Shown: positions 15,205 to 27,259 of the stretch, in pieces
Layout: the number at the start of each line of letters is the position of its first letter
Numbering within the stretch: position 1 is the stretch's first letter
Assembly (NCBI GenBank): GCA_947044365.1
Contig: OX345653.1
Coordinates: 4,428,001-4,492,000 of the forward strand
From: Petrosia ficiformis
Lineage: Eukaryota; Porifera; Demospongiae; Haplosclerida; Petrosiidae
Direction of reading: 5' to 3'
DNA length: 64,000 nt
Notes under the pieces: model-generated
Told to the model about the DNA's origin: nothing
The model's input: only the letters and a program-made list of their open reading frames with translations
The model's database searches: none
Translations under genes and position numbers: made by a program

Positions 15205-15425
15205 ATTAATGTATGTATGTATGTATGTATGCACATATATATGTATGTATGTATGTTGGTACATATGTATGTAGGTATGTATGTACGTATGTATGTACAC
15301 ACATATGTATGTATATATGTGTGTTTGTAAGCACATAACTATGTATGTACATACGTATGTATGTATGTATGTATTTACATATGTATTTATGTGTTTTCGA
15401 TGCATACATACACTATACTACATAC
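15205..15425. repeat. (TATG)n/(ACAT)n microsatellite
   Basis: Degenerate tetranucleotide tract that switches from TATG to ACAT orientation. Confidence 0.88.
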
Positions 15426-15802
15426 GTACGTACAGTAGTTTTACAAATGTACATATGTACATACATAACACACGTTAAGTATTCTACAAAATACAAAAGC
15501 ACATACGTACATACATATATAAGATAATGATACTGAATGCTTTAGTTCAAGTTAAGTTTTGAAGATGGTTTATGTATTTTAATCCGAACTTCATTGAAGT
15601 GTACGTTTGTGTACGTTTAATGAAATTTTATTCTTTTATACAAATCATTCCCTTTTTATTTGTAATGTTATTATCAACACTATAAAAACAACAACAGTTT
15701 GTGTTTATGTAAACAAAAATCCGTGTAACTCAGTATACTCAGTATACTGAAATTACTAAGGTAGTTAAAGGTACTAGGTATAAAGGTAATGGGCGGGAAT
15801 TC

Positions 15803-16627
15803 ATGGGCGTGGCCGCAAGCAACTTTCGATTCTGTTTCAAGAAGTCATTCACACTTCTTGTCATAAAGGCCTGCTCTACGGAGCTAAGAATTTCAAGAAG
15901 AGTAAGATAAAATGGTTAGTTAGCATAAAATGCAAACAGATACCATCTCGAATATCATAACACTGTTAGTGATACTGTTACAAATATATATATATTATAG
16001 TGATGAATTTATTTCTCCAGACCAATAGTGGTGGATTTACAATCCTGGATTTTACTGTTCCAACTCGTGATTTGCCTATTATTCATCCATGTGTGGAGGC
16101 ACCATTATGTGAAGATGTGAGTTAGAATGACAGACAGACAGATAGAGATAAATACGATGAACATTTGGATAGAATCACATTAGATAGATAGATCTATGTA
16201 AAAACTAGATGTAATATCTTTATTATCTTATTCTTTTCATTCATGCATACATGTACTATCATAAGTACATACATATTTATGTACATACATAAATACATAC
16301 ATGCATACATACATACATACATACATGCATACATACATACATACATACATACATACCGTAATTCGGGAAAATTTCGTACTATAAAAATTTTCGTATAACA
16401 GTATGCGTACGAAATTTAAAAATTCGAAAATTAACGGGTATATGGAAATAAACGGTATTCGTAAATAATAACGTACGCACGTACGAAAATTTATACATAC
16501 GAAAAATAAAAATTCGAAATATTTTATAGACGAAATATTCCCGATTTACGGTACATACATACATACATGCATACATACATACATACATACATACATACAT
16601 GCATACATACATACATACATACATACA

Positions 16628-16658
<31 letters not shown>

Positions 16659-19600
16659 TTACATACATACAATGTACATACATATACATACATACATAAT
16701 CATAAATATATACATGTACATATTATACACAGTGTCGAGGTCAGGACTCATGTTTTTTTGACCCAACATGTAGTGGATGTCAAGACATATTATCTAAGTG
16801 AGTTAAAACATGTTTAATTACAATGTACTCCCTTAAATGGTAAGTGAGTCTCCACCAATTAAAAGAATCCATATAGATATATGGTTGTTACCTGTTATAT
16901 ACTATGATTTAATTAGTGTTTGTAAACCACTAGAGTATTGAGTGGTGTGACTATTATTATATATATTGGACAGGGAGTCACATTAGCTTCTATCTGGTGC
17001 CTGGGATAGGAGATGTGTTACATGTGATTATAATCAATATATAGGACAATTTTGGGATCCAGTTGGGCCTAGTCACACAACAGCAAACAGTTACTATCAT
17101 ATTAATGTCCCTGCCAAGTTTTATATAACTTTAAGAAGTAAATTAGATCCACTCAGCCACTACTGACACTGGATATAGGGTAATTGGTACTCACTATTCA
17201 GACAAGAATTTAAAATGCAGGAAGCGTATACATGTATTAGTCCATGCATAACAGATTTTATTACCTTCCTTTACAAATATAGTGAGTATTTAAAGAGAGA
17301 GCATTGTCTGATAGACTGAAAAAGAATTGTGATCAGCTCAGGGAAAAATTCGATTTTTCCTGAACTGGTCACAATTATGCATTAACTAAATGTACATGTA
17401 CATAGTATAATATATTAGCATGTACATGTACATAGTATAATATATTAGCATGTACATAGTATAATATATTAGCATGTACATGTACATAGTATAATATATT
17501 AGCATGTACATGTACATACATGTATGTGTATATCTACATTAACTAAATGTACATGTACATAGTATAATATATTAGCATGTACATGTACATAGTATAATAT
17601 ATTAGCATGTACATGTACAATTGTACATACATGTATAAGTATAACTACATTAATTATATGTACATGTACATATGCGTATGAATGCATTAACTGAGTGATA
17701 ATTGTTATGTACATTACCTACATGTACATATATGTATAAGTATATGTACATATGTGATAAATCTGATAAATGTACATGTACATATGTGATACATTAACTA
17801 ATTGTACATGTACATATGTGATACATTAACTAATTGTACATGTACATATGTGTATGAATACATGTACATGTTGGTACTTGTAATTTCATTATGTTTCAAT
17901 AGATTGTATGATAGTGTTGTAACATACATGGAACATTAGCACAACATTACTTAAGTGTGGATGTAATATCTTGTGTAAGGGAATATACATTTCAAACTGG
18001 ACTGTAGATACTAAGACAGAAAGCTAATCTACACCTCTATCTTGATACCTCTGTGGTACTATAGTTGTGGTACTGTGGTTGTATCCAATGCATGTAATTT
18101 ATTGGCATTGACAACCATTTGATGCTGTTTTACAAATATTATAATAACAATCATCGTAGTGTATTAATAATTGCCCTCTTAAATTATCTCATTTGTTTGT
18201 TCTTTTTTTTTCAGTCCTAAAACAAACATCTCAGAGCTGTTTGCTATCATGAGACAATGGGTACCTCAGACACAACGATACTTGGCTTTACTGACAAGAG
18301 AGGTAGGATGTTTTTATTGAAGTTGAACCACATCAATAGTCATGAACTATACACATCTATGAATTCTATCCATCTATCTTCCTTCATCTTTCCTTTCAAT
18401 TTATCCATTCGTCCGTCCATCCATCCATCCATTCATCCATTCATCCATCCATTCATCCATCCATCCATCCATCCATCCATCCATCCATCCATTCATCCAT
18501 CCATCCATCCATTCATCCATTCATCCATTCATTGGTCCCTCCATTCATCCATCCATTCATCCATCCATTCATCCATTCATTGGTCCCTCCATTCATCCAT
18601 CCATTCATCCATCCATTCATCCATTCATTGGTCCCTCTATTCATCCATTCATCCATCCATCCATCCATCCATCCATAGTCCATCCATTTATTCATTCATC
18701 CATCCATCCATTCATCCCTCCATTCATCCATTCATCCATTCATCCATTCATTGGTCCCTCCATTCATCCATTCATCCATCCATCCATCCATCCATCCATA
18801 GTCCATCCATTTATTCATTCATCCATCCATCCATTCATCCCTCCATTCATCCATTCATCCATTCATCCATTCATCCATTCATTGGTCCCTCCATTCATCC
18901 ATTCATCCATTCATCCATTCATTGGTCCCTCCATTCATCCATCCATTCATCAATCTATAAATATATTATCCATTTATATATTCTATTCATTGGTCAGGTT
19001 TTAAGAAGAGGTGCTCATATTAATGATAAAGATGGACTGACTGATTTGTCTCTCATTCACTATGCTTGTAAAGCTGGAGCTCTTGGTGTCTCTAATGGAG
19101 GATCCACTGCAAATCTTGTCTCTTCTTTAATTGCAAAGGTGATCATTATACGTTTAGCAAGTAGACATCTACCCATCTATCCATTCATTCATCTATCCAT
19201 CCATTCGGCCATCCATCCACACATTCATCTATTCATCCATTAAGCCATCTATCCATGTACTCATTCATCTATCCATCTACTTATTCATCCAACGCATCTA
19301 TCTATCCATTTATCTATCTATCCATCTACTTATTCATCCAACGCATCTATCCATCCATTTATCTATCTATCCATCTACTTATTCATCCAACGCATCTATC
19401 CATCCAATTATCTATCTTCTACATATGTCTATTTATCTATTTGATTTTAGGGTGCTGACACTAATCTCAAATGTCATTGGACAGATATGAATGCTCTTCA
19501 TTATTCTGTTTTCTTTGATTGTGATGAAGTAGTAGATCAACTGTGTGAACATAATCCTGGTGAGGAAAGGGTTAAAATTAATTTGGGTTGAAAATTGGAT

Positions 19601-21052
19601 GTTAATTAAAATATTATTTTTTTTAAATTTCATTTTATAAGCTCTGGTAAATAGTGTATGCTCTCAAATGGATGGCGGGAACTCTCTTCATATTGCTGGA
19701 AGTAATCTTTGTTTAAAATCAGCAAAGATCCTACTTAAACACAATGGAGATGGTGGATGGAAAGATGAACTTAATAGACTACCATATGAATGTGTACCAG
19801 AGAGTTAGTATAACTGTTTGTGTTTATGTGTATGTATGTGTGTATTTATGTTTGTATGTGTGTATTTATGTTTGTATGTGTGTATGTATATGTACACGTA
19901 CATGTACAATATGTACATGTACAGTATGTGCATGTACAGTATGTACATGTACAGTATGCGCATGTACAGTATGTACATGTACAGTATGTGCATGTACAGT
20001 ATGTGCATGTACAGTATGTGCATGTACAGTATGTACATGTACAATATGTACATGTACAGTATGTACATGTACAGTATGTGCATGTACAGTATGTACATGT
20101 ACAGTATGTACATGTACATACTGTACTATGTACATGTATATGTATGTGTGTATGTTTTGATGTATATATAATTATACATAATTATGTATATTTACGTTAG
20201 TTTCAAACGGAATCATAATTTTATTTACCTGTTTATAAATAGCTGTTAGTAAGAAAGAAGAAGCAGTTGCTAATGAATTGAGAGAGTTATTAAAAGAAGC
20301 AGCTAATAACAGACCTCCCATTAAACCACGCCCAACTTTATCTGACTCATCATCTGCTACTTCCTCTGTGGGTAAAAAGATTACACCGAAAGTAGCAATC
20401 ACTAAAGTTCTCACAAATGGAGGTATGTTCGTACTACATGTATCTATCTATCTATCCATCTATCTATCTATCTATCTATCTATCCATCTATCTATCCATC
20501 TATCTATCTATCTATCCATCTATCTATCTATCTATCCATCTATCTATCTATCTATCTATCTTGTTCATTAGATATACCAGATGGTAAACCTCATGGACTA
20601 AAATCCGAATCTACACACAAATCTCGTGTGTCTACAACACCGCGACAAACTTCACAAACAGGTTCTAAATCTCTCAAGTCCACTAGTCCTATACTACCCC
20701 AGTCTCCCATCGTTCAAAGCCCTAGTAGTAATAGTACTATGTTTAGTCCATCGTCTGTTAGTCCCATAGAGATCACACTGGAAACTCTTGGTATAAAAGT
20801 TGGAGATAAGATTCTTATAGATGCAGGAACTTCTAAGAGTAAGGTATGATGATGTTTTATGACACAGAGTGACATCATTATAAGCTGATTATGTTCTCTT
20901 CCCTCTCTTTTCTTAGAGAGGTACATTGAGATTTTATGGAGAAACTATGTTTGCTTCTGGTCAATGGGCAGGTATTGAACTGGAAGAAGATACTGGTAAG
21001 AATGATGGATCTCACGGAGGAATAAGATATTTCTCCTGTAAACCAAAAAAAG

Positions 21053-21084
<32 letters not shown>

Positions 21085-22823
21085 ATGTGTGCAATACTTA
21101 GTACTATATAATAAAACACAACAGGTCTATTTGTTGCATTAAAGAGATTGTCTAAATACACTGGTCGATTGAGTATTAGTACTCCTGGTCCCAAAGAGAG
21201 CAAGAAATTGACATCTTCTATGGAGTCCAAACCTAAAAGTGAATCATTCATCACAGCAAGAGCTATTGAGGCTCATTCCCATGTTCAGATGTCTTCCGAA
21301 CACCAGGTTTGCATTTGCAATGAAATACTGATACCTATATCATATATTTCTTGTTAGGTTAATGATCGTGTTATTGTCTCTGGTAAAGACATGGGAACTG
21401 GAATGTTAAGATTTGCTGGCGCTGTTAAATTTGCCCCCGGGTATGCTCATACAAAATATATCTATTCTAATCAATATACTTTCGTTGTAGATTTTGGTTG
21501 GGTGTGGAGCTTGATCGTCCACGTGGTAACAATGATGGTAGCAAAGGAGGTGTAGAATACTTCAAATGTAAACCGAATCATGGAGTATTTGTTCTCCCAT
21601 CGAAAGTAAAAAAATTGATAGATAGAGATTCATCGTTTGATCAGCCAAGTTCCGAAGAAAGTTCCTCTTCATCACCTAACCCTCCTACAACGACTCCACC
21701 AACACAGAGAAGAAAGAAAGTACCTGTAGTTGTAAGGTATGTGATTAATAGGTTTCATCCTCATTTATCCATCATTCTATGTTTTAGATCTGGAGGGGCT
21801 ACCCCTAGAATGAAAACCTATAAAGGTGCATTTACATCTCCTGTTCCATCTTCTCTTTCATTAGCGAATGCACCAGAACCAGTACTTGAAACGGTTTGTC
21901 TGTGTGTTAACAATATCATCAAAATTACCATGTCTTGATAGGGTATGAGTGTTTTTGTTAACAAAGAGAAAGGAACAGTACAATATATTGGACATACAGA
22001 GTTTGCTCCAGGTGTGTGGTTAGGAGTAGAGCTACGAAAACCAAGTGAGTATAAAATTGGAAATAGTCATGATATGAGTCATGTGATCACAATATAAAGT
22101 CATGTGATCACATGGTATGAGTCATGTGATTACAGGGTGTGAGTCAAGTGATCACATGGTATGAGTCATGTGATCACATGGTAAGAGTCACGTGATTACA
22201 TGATATGAGGCATGTGATCACATGGTATGAGTCATGTGATCACATGGTAAGAGTCACGTGATTGTATGATATGAGGCATGTAATCACATGGTATGAGTCA
22301 TGTGATCACATGGTACTGTTGGTACATGTATGAGGCCATGATAGGAGCATATGATCTTGATATGAGTCATATGATTGATTGCATATTATATTATATATAT
22401 ATATGTATATACATTATAATTATGATCATGATCATCACATGATGAGTCATGTGATCACAGTACAAGTCATGAGATCACATGGTATGAGTCATGTTATTCG
22501 ATTGTGTTTAATATGAGATAGTAGTAACTTCATAAACAGCTTGCCCTCTACAAATACCACAGTAAAGACCACAGTATATATGACAGCCAATTTAAAATTG
22601 CAATAGGAGATGGTAATTAGATTATTGTGGCATGTGTTAATGTATTATTGGCAACCTCTAAACTGGTCTCATTTTGTTCACAGGTGGTAAAAATGATGGT
22701 AGTGTTAATGGAAAACGTTACTTCAGTTGTCGTCCAAGTTATGGTATATTTGTGAAGCCAGAGAAAGCTACACATCGTGGCATTAACTGTTCTAAACTCC
22801 TTAAACAAGATCATTCATCTTAA
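15803..22823 (+). CDS. CLIP4: CLIP3/CLIP4-type CAP-Gly linker protein with ankyrin repeats
   Basis: Exons: 15803-15901, 16021-16116, 16733-16797, 18215-18302, 18998-19138, 19451-19559, 19642-19803, 20243-20422, 20572-20843, 20917-21052, 21125-21306, 21358-21440, 21491-21736, 21788-21893, 21942-22044, 22684-22823. The order matches vertebrate CLIP3/4: an N-terminal region ([28 protein letters not shown]), ankyrin-like repeats ([40 protein letters not shown]), then three CAP-Gly domains. Domain 1 has GKNDGS, domain 2 the variant GNNDGS, domain 3 GKNDGS, and the protein ends RGINCSKLL as in the family. CAP-Gly domains bind EEY/F tails of tubulin and EB proteins, so a microtubule or endosome-Golgi trafficking role is expected. 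The first exon splices in phase, but an ATG at 16003 just before exon 2 is an alternative start. Confidence 0.9.
16290..16712. repeat. (ACAT)n microsatellite interrupted by a MITE-like insertion
   Basis: ACAT repeats on both sides of a 198-base foreign segment, within the CLIP intron 16117-16732. Confidence 0.93.
16355..16552. mobile_element. MITE-like element with terminal inverted repeats, inserted in a microsatellite
   Basis: A 198-base segment starts ACCGTAATTCGGGAAAATTT and ends with the near-perfect inverse (ATATTCCCGATTTACGGT). It is flanked on both sides by ACAT repeats, so it interrupts the microsatellite cleanly. The interior is rich in CGTACGAAAATTT-like words and has no open frame, so it is non-autonomous. 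Superfamily not identified. The repeat flanks hide the exact target-site duplication. Confidence 0.8.
17390..17870. repeat. ACATGTACATAGTATAATATATTAGC tandem repeats
   Basis: About ten imperfect units alternating TGTACATGTACA with AGTATAATATATTAGC or ATGTGATACATTAACTAA, inside the CLIP intron 16798-18214. The rest of that intron shows nothing recognisable. Confidence 0.9.
18405..18955. repeat. (ATCC)n-derived minisatellite with TTCATTGGTCCCTCC units
   Basis: ATCCATCC/ATTCATCC repeats with TTGGTCCCTCCATTC every few units, in the CLIP intron 18303-18997. The Ile/His/Pro/Ser open frame across it is repeat-driven, although it happens to stay in frame with the exon at 18998. Confidence 0.94.
19165..19430. 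repeat. ATCC/ATCT repeats with a 54-bp higher-order unit
   Basis: Tetranucleotide-derived array with three longer units containing CTTATTCATCCAACGCATCT, in the CLIP intron 19139-19450. Confidence 0.88.
19880..20130. repeat. 15-bp minisatellite ATGTACATGTACAGT
   Basis: About 15 units of ATG(T/C)(A/G)CATGTACAGT in the CLIP intron 19804-20242. Confidence 0.94.
20438..20563. repeat. (ATCT)n microsatellite
   Basis: ATCT/ATCC tetranucleotide tract in the CLIP intron 20423-20571. Confidence 0.95.
21053..21088. repeat. (TG)n directly downstream of a splice donor
   Basis: TG repeat beginning at the CLIP 5' splice site that follows the exon ending at 21052. Confidence 0.9.
22058..22500. repeat. 22-bp minisatellite CATGTGATCACATGGTATGAGT
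   Basis: More than ten diverged units built around the palindrome CATGTGATCACATG, in the last CLIP intron (22045-22683). Confidence 0.92.
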
Positions 22824-24009
22824 CATACATAATCAATACATGTACATATACAACAACAAGTTTAAATACACATGTATATATTTATTACACACACACAGGA
22901 CACAATTTATAATACCCTGTATATATACTCATTATACTGTAGTGATTTGTTATATACTCCCTTCCATTATCTTAATATCATCATACTGTGTGTGTATTAT
23001 TAATAACCACATCTCATATAACATGTCCTTATTTTTCTTTCTTATTTTTCTTTCTTATTTTTGATATCTTTTTCTTGCAAATAGTTAATACACACCTACA
23101 CATTGTAATTAGGTTCAATATTCAGGTTAGTATCACTACCTACTTGTACCACGTACACATAGGTTCAGGTTAGTATCAATACACAACTACTTACATGTAC
23201 CACCTACACATTCTGATCAGGTTCAATATTCAGGTTAGTATCAATACCTACTTGTACCACGTACACATAGGTTCAGGTTAGTATCAATACACAACTACTT
23301 ACATGTACCACCTACACATTCTGATCAGGTTCAATATTCAGGTTAGTATCAATACCTACTTGTACCATGTACACATAGGTTCAGGTTAGTATCAATACAC
23401 AACTACTTACATGTACCACCTACACATTCTGATCAGGTTCAATATTCAGGTTAGTATCAATACCTACTTGTACCACGTACACATAGGTTCAGGTTAGTAT
23501 CAATACACAACTACTTACATGTACCACCTACACATTCTAATCAGGTTCAATATTCAGGTTAGTATCAATACACAATTAAGTCATGTTCACTCACACATTG
23601 TAATTAGATTAACCCAGTCATACCCACTTGTATATTAGTGTCAACTAAAACTAAAACTTCTTTTAGTGAAGTATTGTGAAACATACTACACTTGCCTAGC
23701 TTAAAACTGCTGAAGGTGGTATTAAGCTACTTAAACTATAACTAAAAGTTTGAGAAACCAGGCATACTATAATTGAAAATAGTCACTTGTCAAACTAAAA
23801 CAATGCTACTATTTATGTACATTATGTCTCAATCAGCAGAATAATTATTACTAATTTTATAATGTAATTATATGCTTCTAATCAGCATGATAAAATTAAT
23901 ATTCACCTGTGAATTAATATACATGATTACACACACACATAAGTCTTTTGTACATATTTTTATAAGTTCTTGACTTAAATGTATAAAATTATAGTTTTAT
24001 CAATCTCCA
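22824..24009. other. Tail-to-tail intergenic region between CLIP3/4 and TBC1D25
   Basis: Contains a tandem array of about 109-base units at roughly 23087-23575 and, after it, a TAACTATAACTAAAA-type dispersed repeat fragment (about 23635-23800). No gene or structured RNA was recognised. The 3' UTRs of both neighbours must lie at its ends. Confidence 0.75.
23087..23575. repeat. 109-bp tandem repeat, about four to five copies
   Basis: Units contain ACATTCTGATCAGGTTCAAT, CAGGTTAGTATCAATAC and CACGTACACATAGGTTCAGG, with high identity between copies. Confidence 0.93.
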
Positions 24010-27000
24010 TTAATTTACACTACGTCCAGTTGATAGTTCTCCTGTGTTTACACTACGTCCAGTCAATAATTCGTCTGTGTTTATCATACAAGAGGCACGA
24101 CGAATACTAGAAGGTGTGGTCATGGGCGTTGTTCCTGGGGTTGTCATGGTAACAACTGAAAGATCATCCAACCACACTTCAAATATACTATATGGGTTTT
24201 TTATGCTCTCAAAATATACTTTTTGATAAGATCTGTAGACTTTGTGCAGTTGCCTAGCAACCTTGAGGATGAGTGGTAGTTTTTGTTTTTCAGCTTGTGA
24301 ATTAAGAAGAACAGATATAGCCACAAAATCCATTTGTTCCTCCAGTATCTTATGACGATTTGTTACCAAGATTGCTAGACAAATAAAAAGAGAGAAAGCA
24401 TCACCCACGCGTATTTGTAAACTACTTTCACGATTTACGTTAGGTCTGGTTTGTTCAGCACTGGCAAGTTCAGATAGAACATGTGATACCTCCAAACTTG
24501 CTTCCATTGATAGAGGTTCGTTAGTTATCTTCTCCATTGTCTCAAAGAATGGTGGCAAGGGAGACAGGCGTGATGAAGGAGATGAATGTGGAGAGAAAGG
24601 ATCGACATTATCAACATCAAGTTGAAAAGGATCTAGAGCTCTGATACTAGATACATATGGAGAGGTTATCGAATGATGATGAGTCAGCTGACGCAGAAAA
24701 TTTGTAGGTGGTAATGACGAGGGATCTTTCAAACGAGGCAAGGTGTTATCTTTTCTCACCACATCTGGTGTGAGATGTTGTTTGTTACGAGGTAGAGTAT
24801 ATGATTTATGAAATTCAGATGAAGGGATGTCAATTTGATTATCAGGGGGTGTGGTACCTCTACTATGAGGTAATGGTCTCAGTGTACTATTACTGGGCAT
24901 TGAGCGGTTATCTCCAGTAACAGTCTTTGGTGATGTAGGAAATGACGACTTGCTATCCAACACATTTTGTGTTTCACTTACTTTCATTGACACATGAAAA
25001 AATTCATTTTCTTCATCAGACCCAGTGGAATGGTCCTGAGACCCAGTGTGAGTGGAATGGTCATGAGACTGAGGATAAGTAGTATTGGTGTGTGGAGGAC
25101 TACAGCTTATATTATTAGTGTTATTTTGTGATCTTTTTGATACCAATGGACTATAATCACCCTCATAAGAATTCAGACTAGCTAATAGACTTACACCATT
25201 ACTAGTAGCACTTGATAAACTGGATAGATCTGACATCTCATTTGTTGAAGGTAAGGTATTGATTCTTCTTTGTAAATTATTTGAGTCTAGTTCGCTGACA
25301 CGATCTCTTGATTCTTCTTCTTCGCTAACTTTATGAAGATTTCCTTCACTTTTTGTTTCATTTAGAGATCTAGGGACATCGGTAGTATTTACTATTACAA
25401 AGGCATTCTCTGGTAAACTGGACGATCTCTCTCTTACACTTGGCGAGGAGTGTTGTGATGGTAATGTATTTTGACTAGGCAGGTGATGAGAAGATAGAGG
25501 TGTACTGTCCTGATTCCCAGATCTCATGTTAGCTGACCCAGGTCTGGGAATCTGTCTAGCACAGGATTCAGAATGCCTACTTGATGAGCGACTATTAATT
25601 AAAACAATATCACTTAAAGTTCCTTCAAGAGGTTCAGTTGAATACGGTACCTGAACTTCACCAAAAACCTGTAAGATAACATCTTTAGATACAGAGCTCA
25701 TATATGAGGCCCATTGAGCATTGGATACTAACAAGGGGACATCTCTATGAACAGCTGCAGACCATAGTACTTCTAAAAGGTGCAAACCATCCTGAAATTC
25801 AAACTCTCTTCGACATTCTATAAGAACCATACCAAAGAATAGTACAAATGGATCTTCTAACTGGTTTTGTGATAGGTGTGTGTACAACTCTGGATCAAGG
25901 ACTTCACATAAGTGTCGCAATCTTTCTAGTTTATTCAAAGTTCCCTCACACCACTCACTAAAATTCTCTTTGATACGTTCAAACATGGCTGAAAAACAAA
26001 TGTAAGCATCGTCCTCTCTCTCCATAACATATAGAATAGGACTCAGTAGATCTGTCATCCCCTGTAGAGTAAAGATGAATTTCAACCAAAAGATCAACTC
26101 TTAGTTCAACCACTAGTCCATTCAATAGTTCATTAGTTCAACCACTAGTTCAACCAATAGTTCATTAGTTCAACCACTAGTTCAACCATTAATGGTTCAT
26201 AAGTTAAACCATTAATTCAACCAATAGTCCATGGTTGATGTAATGTACTATTCGTTGAACTAGTGAACTATTGGTTGAAGTAATGGACTAGTGGTTGAAC
26301 TATTGGTTGAAATAATAGTCCATTAGTACAACCAATAGTCCACTACTTCCAACTAGTAGTCCATTAGATCAACCTCAATCTATTCAGCTCATAACTATTG
26401 TCATTCCTATATTCACCTGAGTGTACTTTATTTCATTATGTTCAAGTGTGTATATCATAATAATCTCAATTAGTTTCTCCATGTTGTCATCCGAGGGATT
26501 TCCTGTGGTACCTGCTAAGAAAGTCTCTGTGGGGTCAGTCCGAATGGCATCACGTTGGATACTCTCTCGTAGGTGAAGAATCTGAGAGGACCATTCATTA
26601 GGATCACCTCCTAATTTACCCTGAACAAAAGAATAGTCAAATCATTACTGGAGTTGGTGGGCCCTTTCCTTTATTACCAGCATTTAATGAGGCATGGATG
26701 ATAGGAGAAAGCAGAGAGGCACATAACAACACCTCTGAGGCGCTAGTTACTAGCAGATACTAATACATGCCTATAACAAAACATTTTAGATTGTGAAACT
26801 TCTACTGAATTCTAGTAACTAATCATAAATACACTAATCTGATTGGTCAATATGGATTAGTATATATTCTATATAGAGGTTGTTTATGTAAACATGTCCG
26901 GGGAAATAGATAGTCATAAAAACATACATACATACTAGTTAACTATAACTATAACTAAAACCCCTTTTAGTAAGGCAGGCATTGTGACTTGTAGTTAACT

Positions 27001-27227
27001 AAACTAAAACTAGATTACAAGTCTACTGTAATAACTATAACTAACTAAAATGAAAATTGGCCAATAATGGGCACTTTTAGTTAGTTAACTAAAACTAAAA
27101 CCCTTTTAGTAAGCCTAAAATTGTTTTAGTTAATTAACTATAACTATAACTAAAATCGTGATAAACTAGACATACTATAACTAAAAGTGATTAGTATTAT
27201 CAAACTAAAACAACACTAATACATACA

Positions 27228-27259
<32 letters not shown>

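Larger units (their letters stand above)
14140..15802. other. Head-to-head intergenic region between supervillin and the CLIP3/4 gene
   Basis: About 1.7 kb between two divergent start codons. It holds (ACAT)n tracts at 14322-14640, mixed TATG/ACAT tracts at 15205-15420, and otherwise AT-rich unique sequence. No supportable gene or RNA was seen. Promoters for both genes should lie at its ends. Confidence 0.7.

Noticed and set aside
18257..19243. 328-residue Ile-His-Pro-Ser open frame
   Set aside because: Mostly ATCC repeat. The true CLIP exon ends at 18302 and the next starts at 18998; including the repeat would break the ankyrin region.
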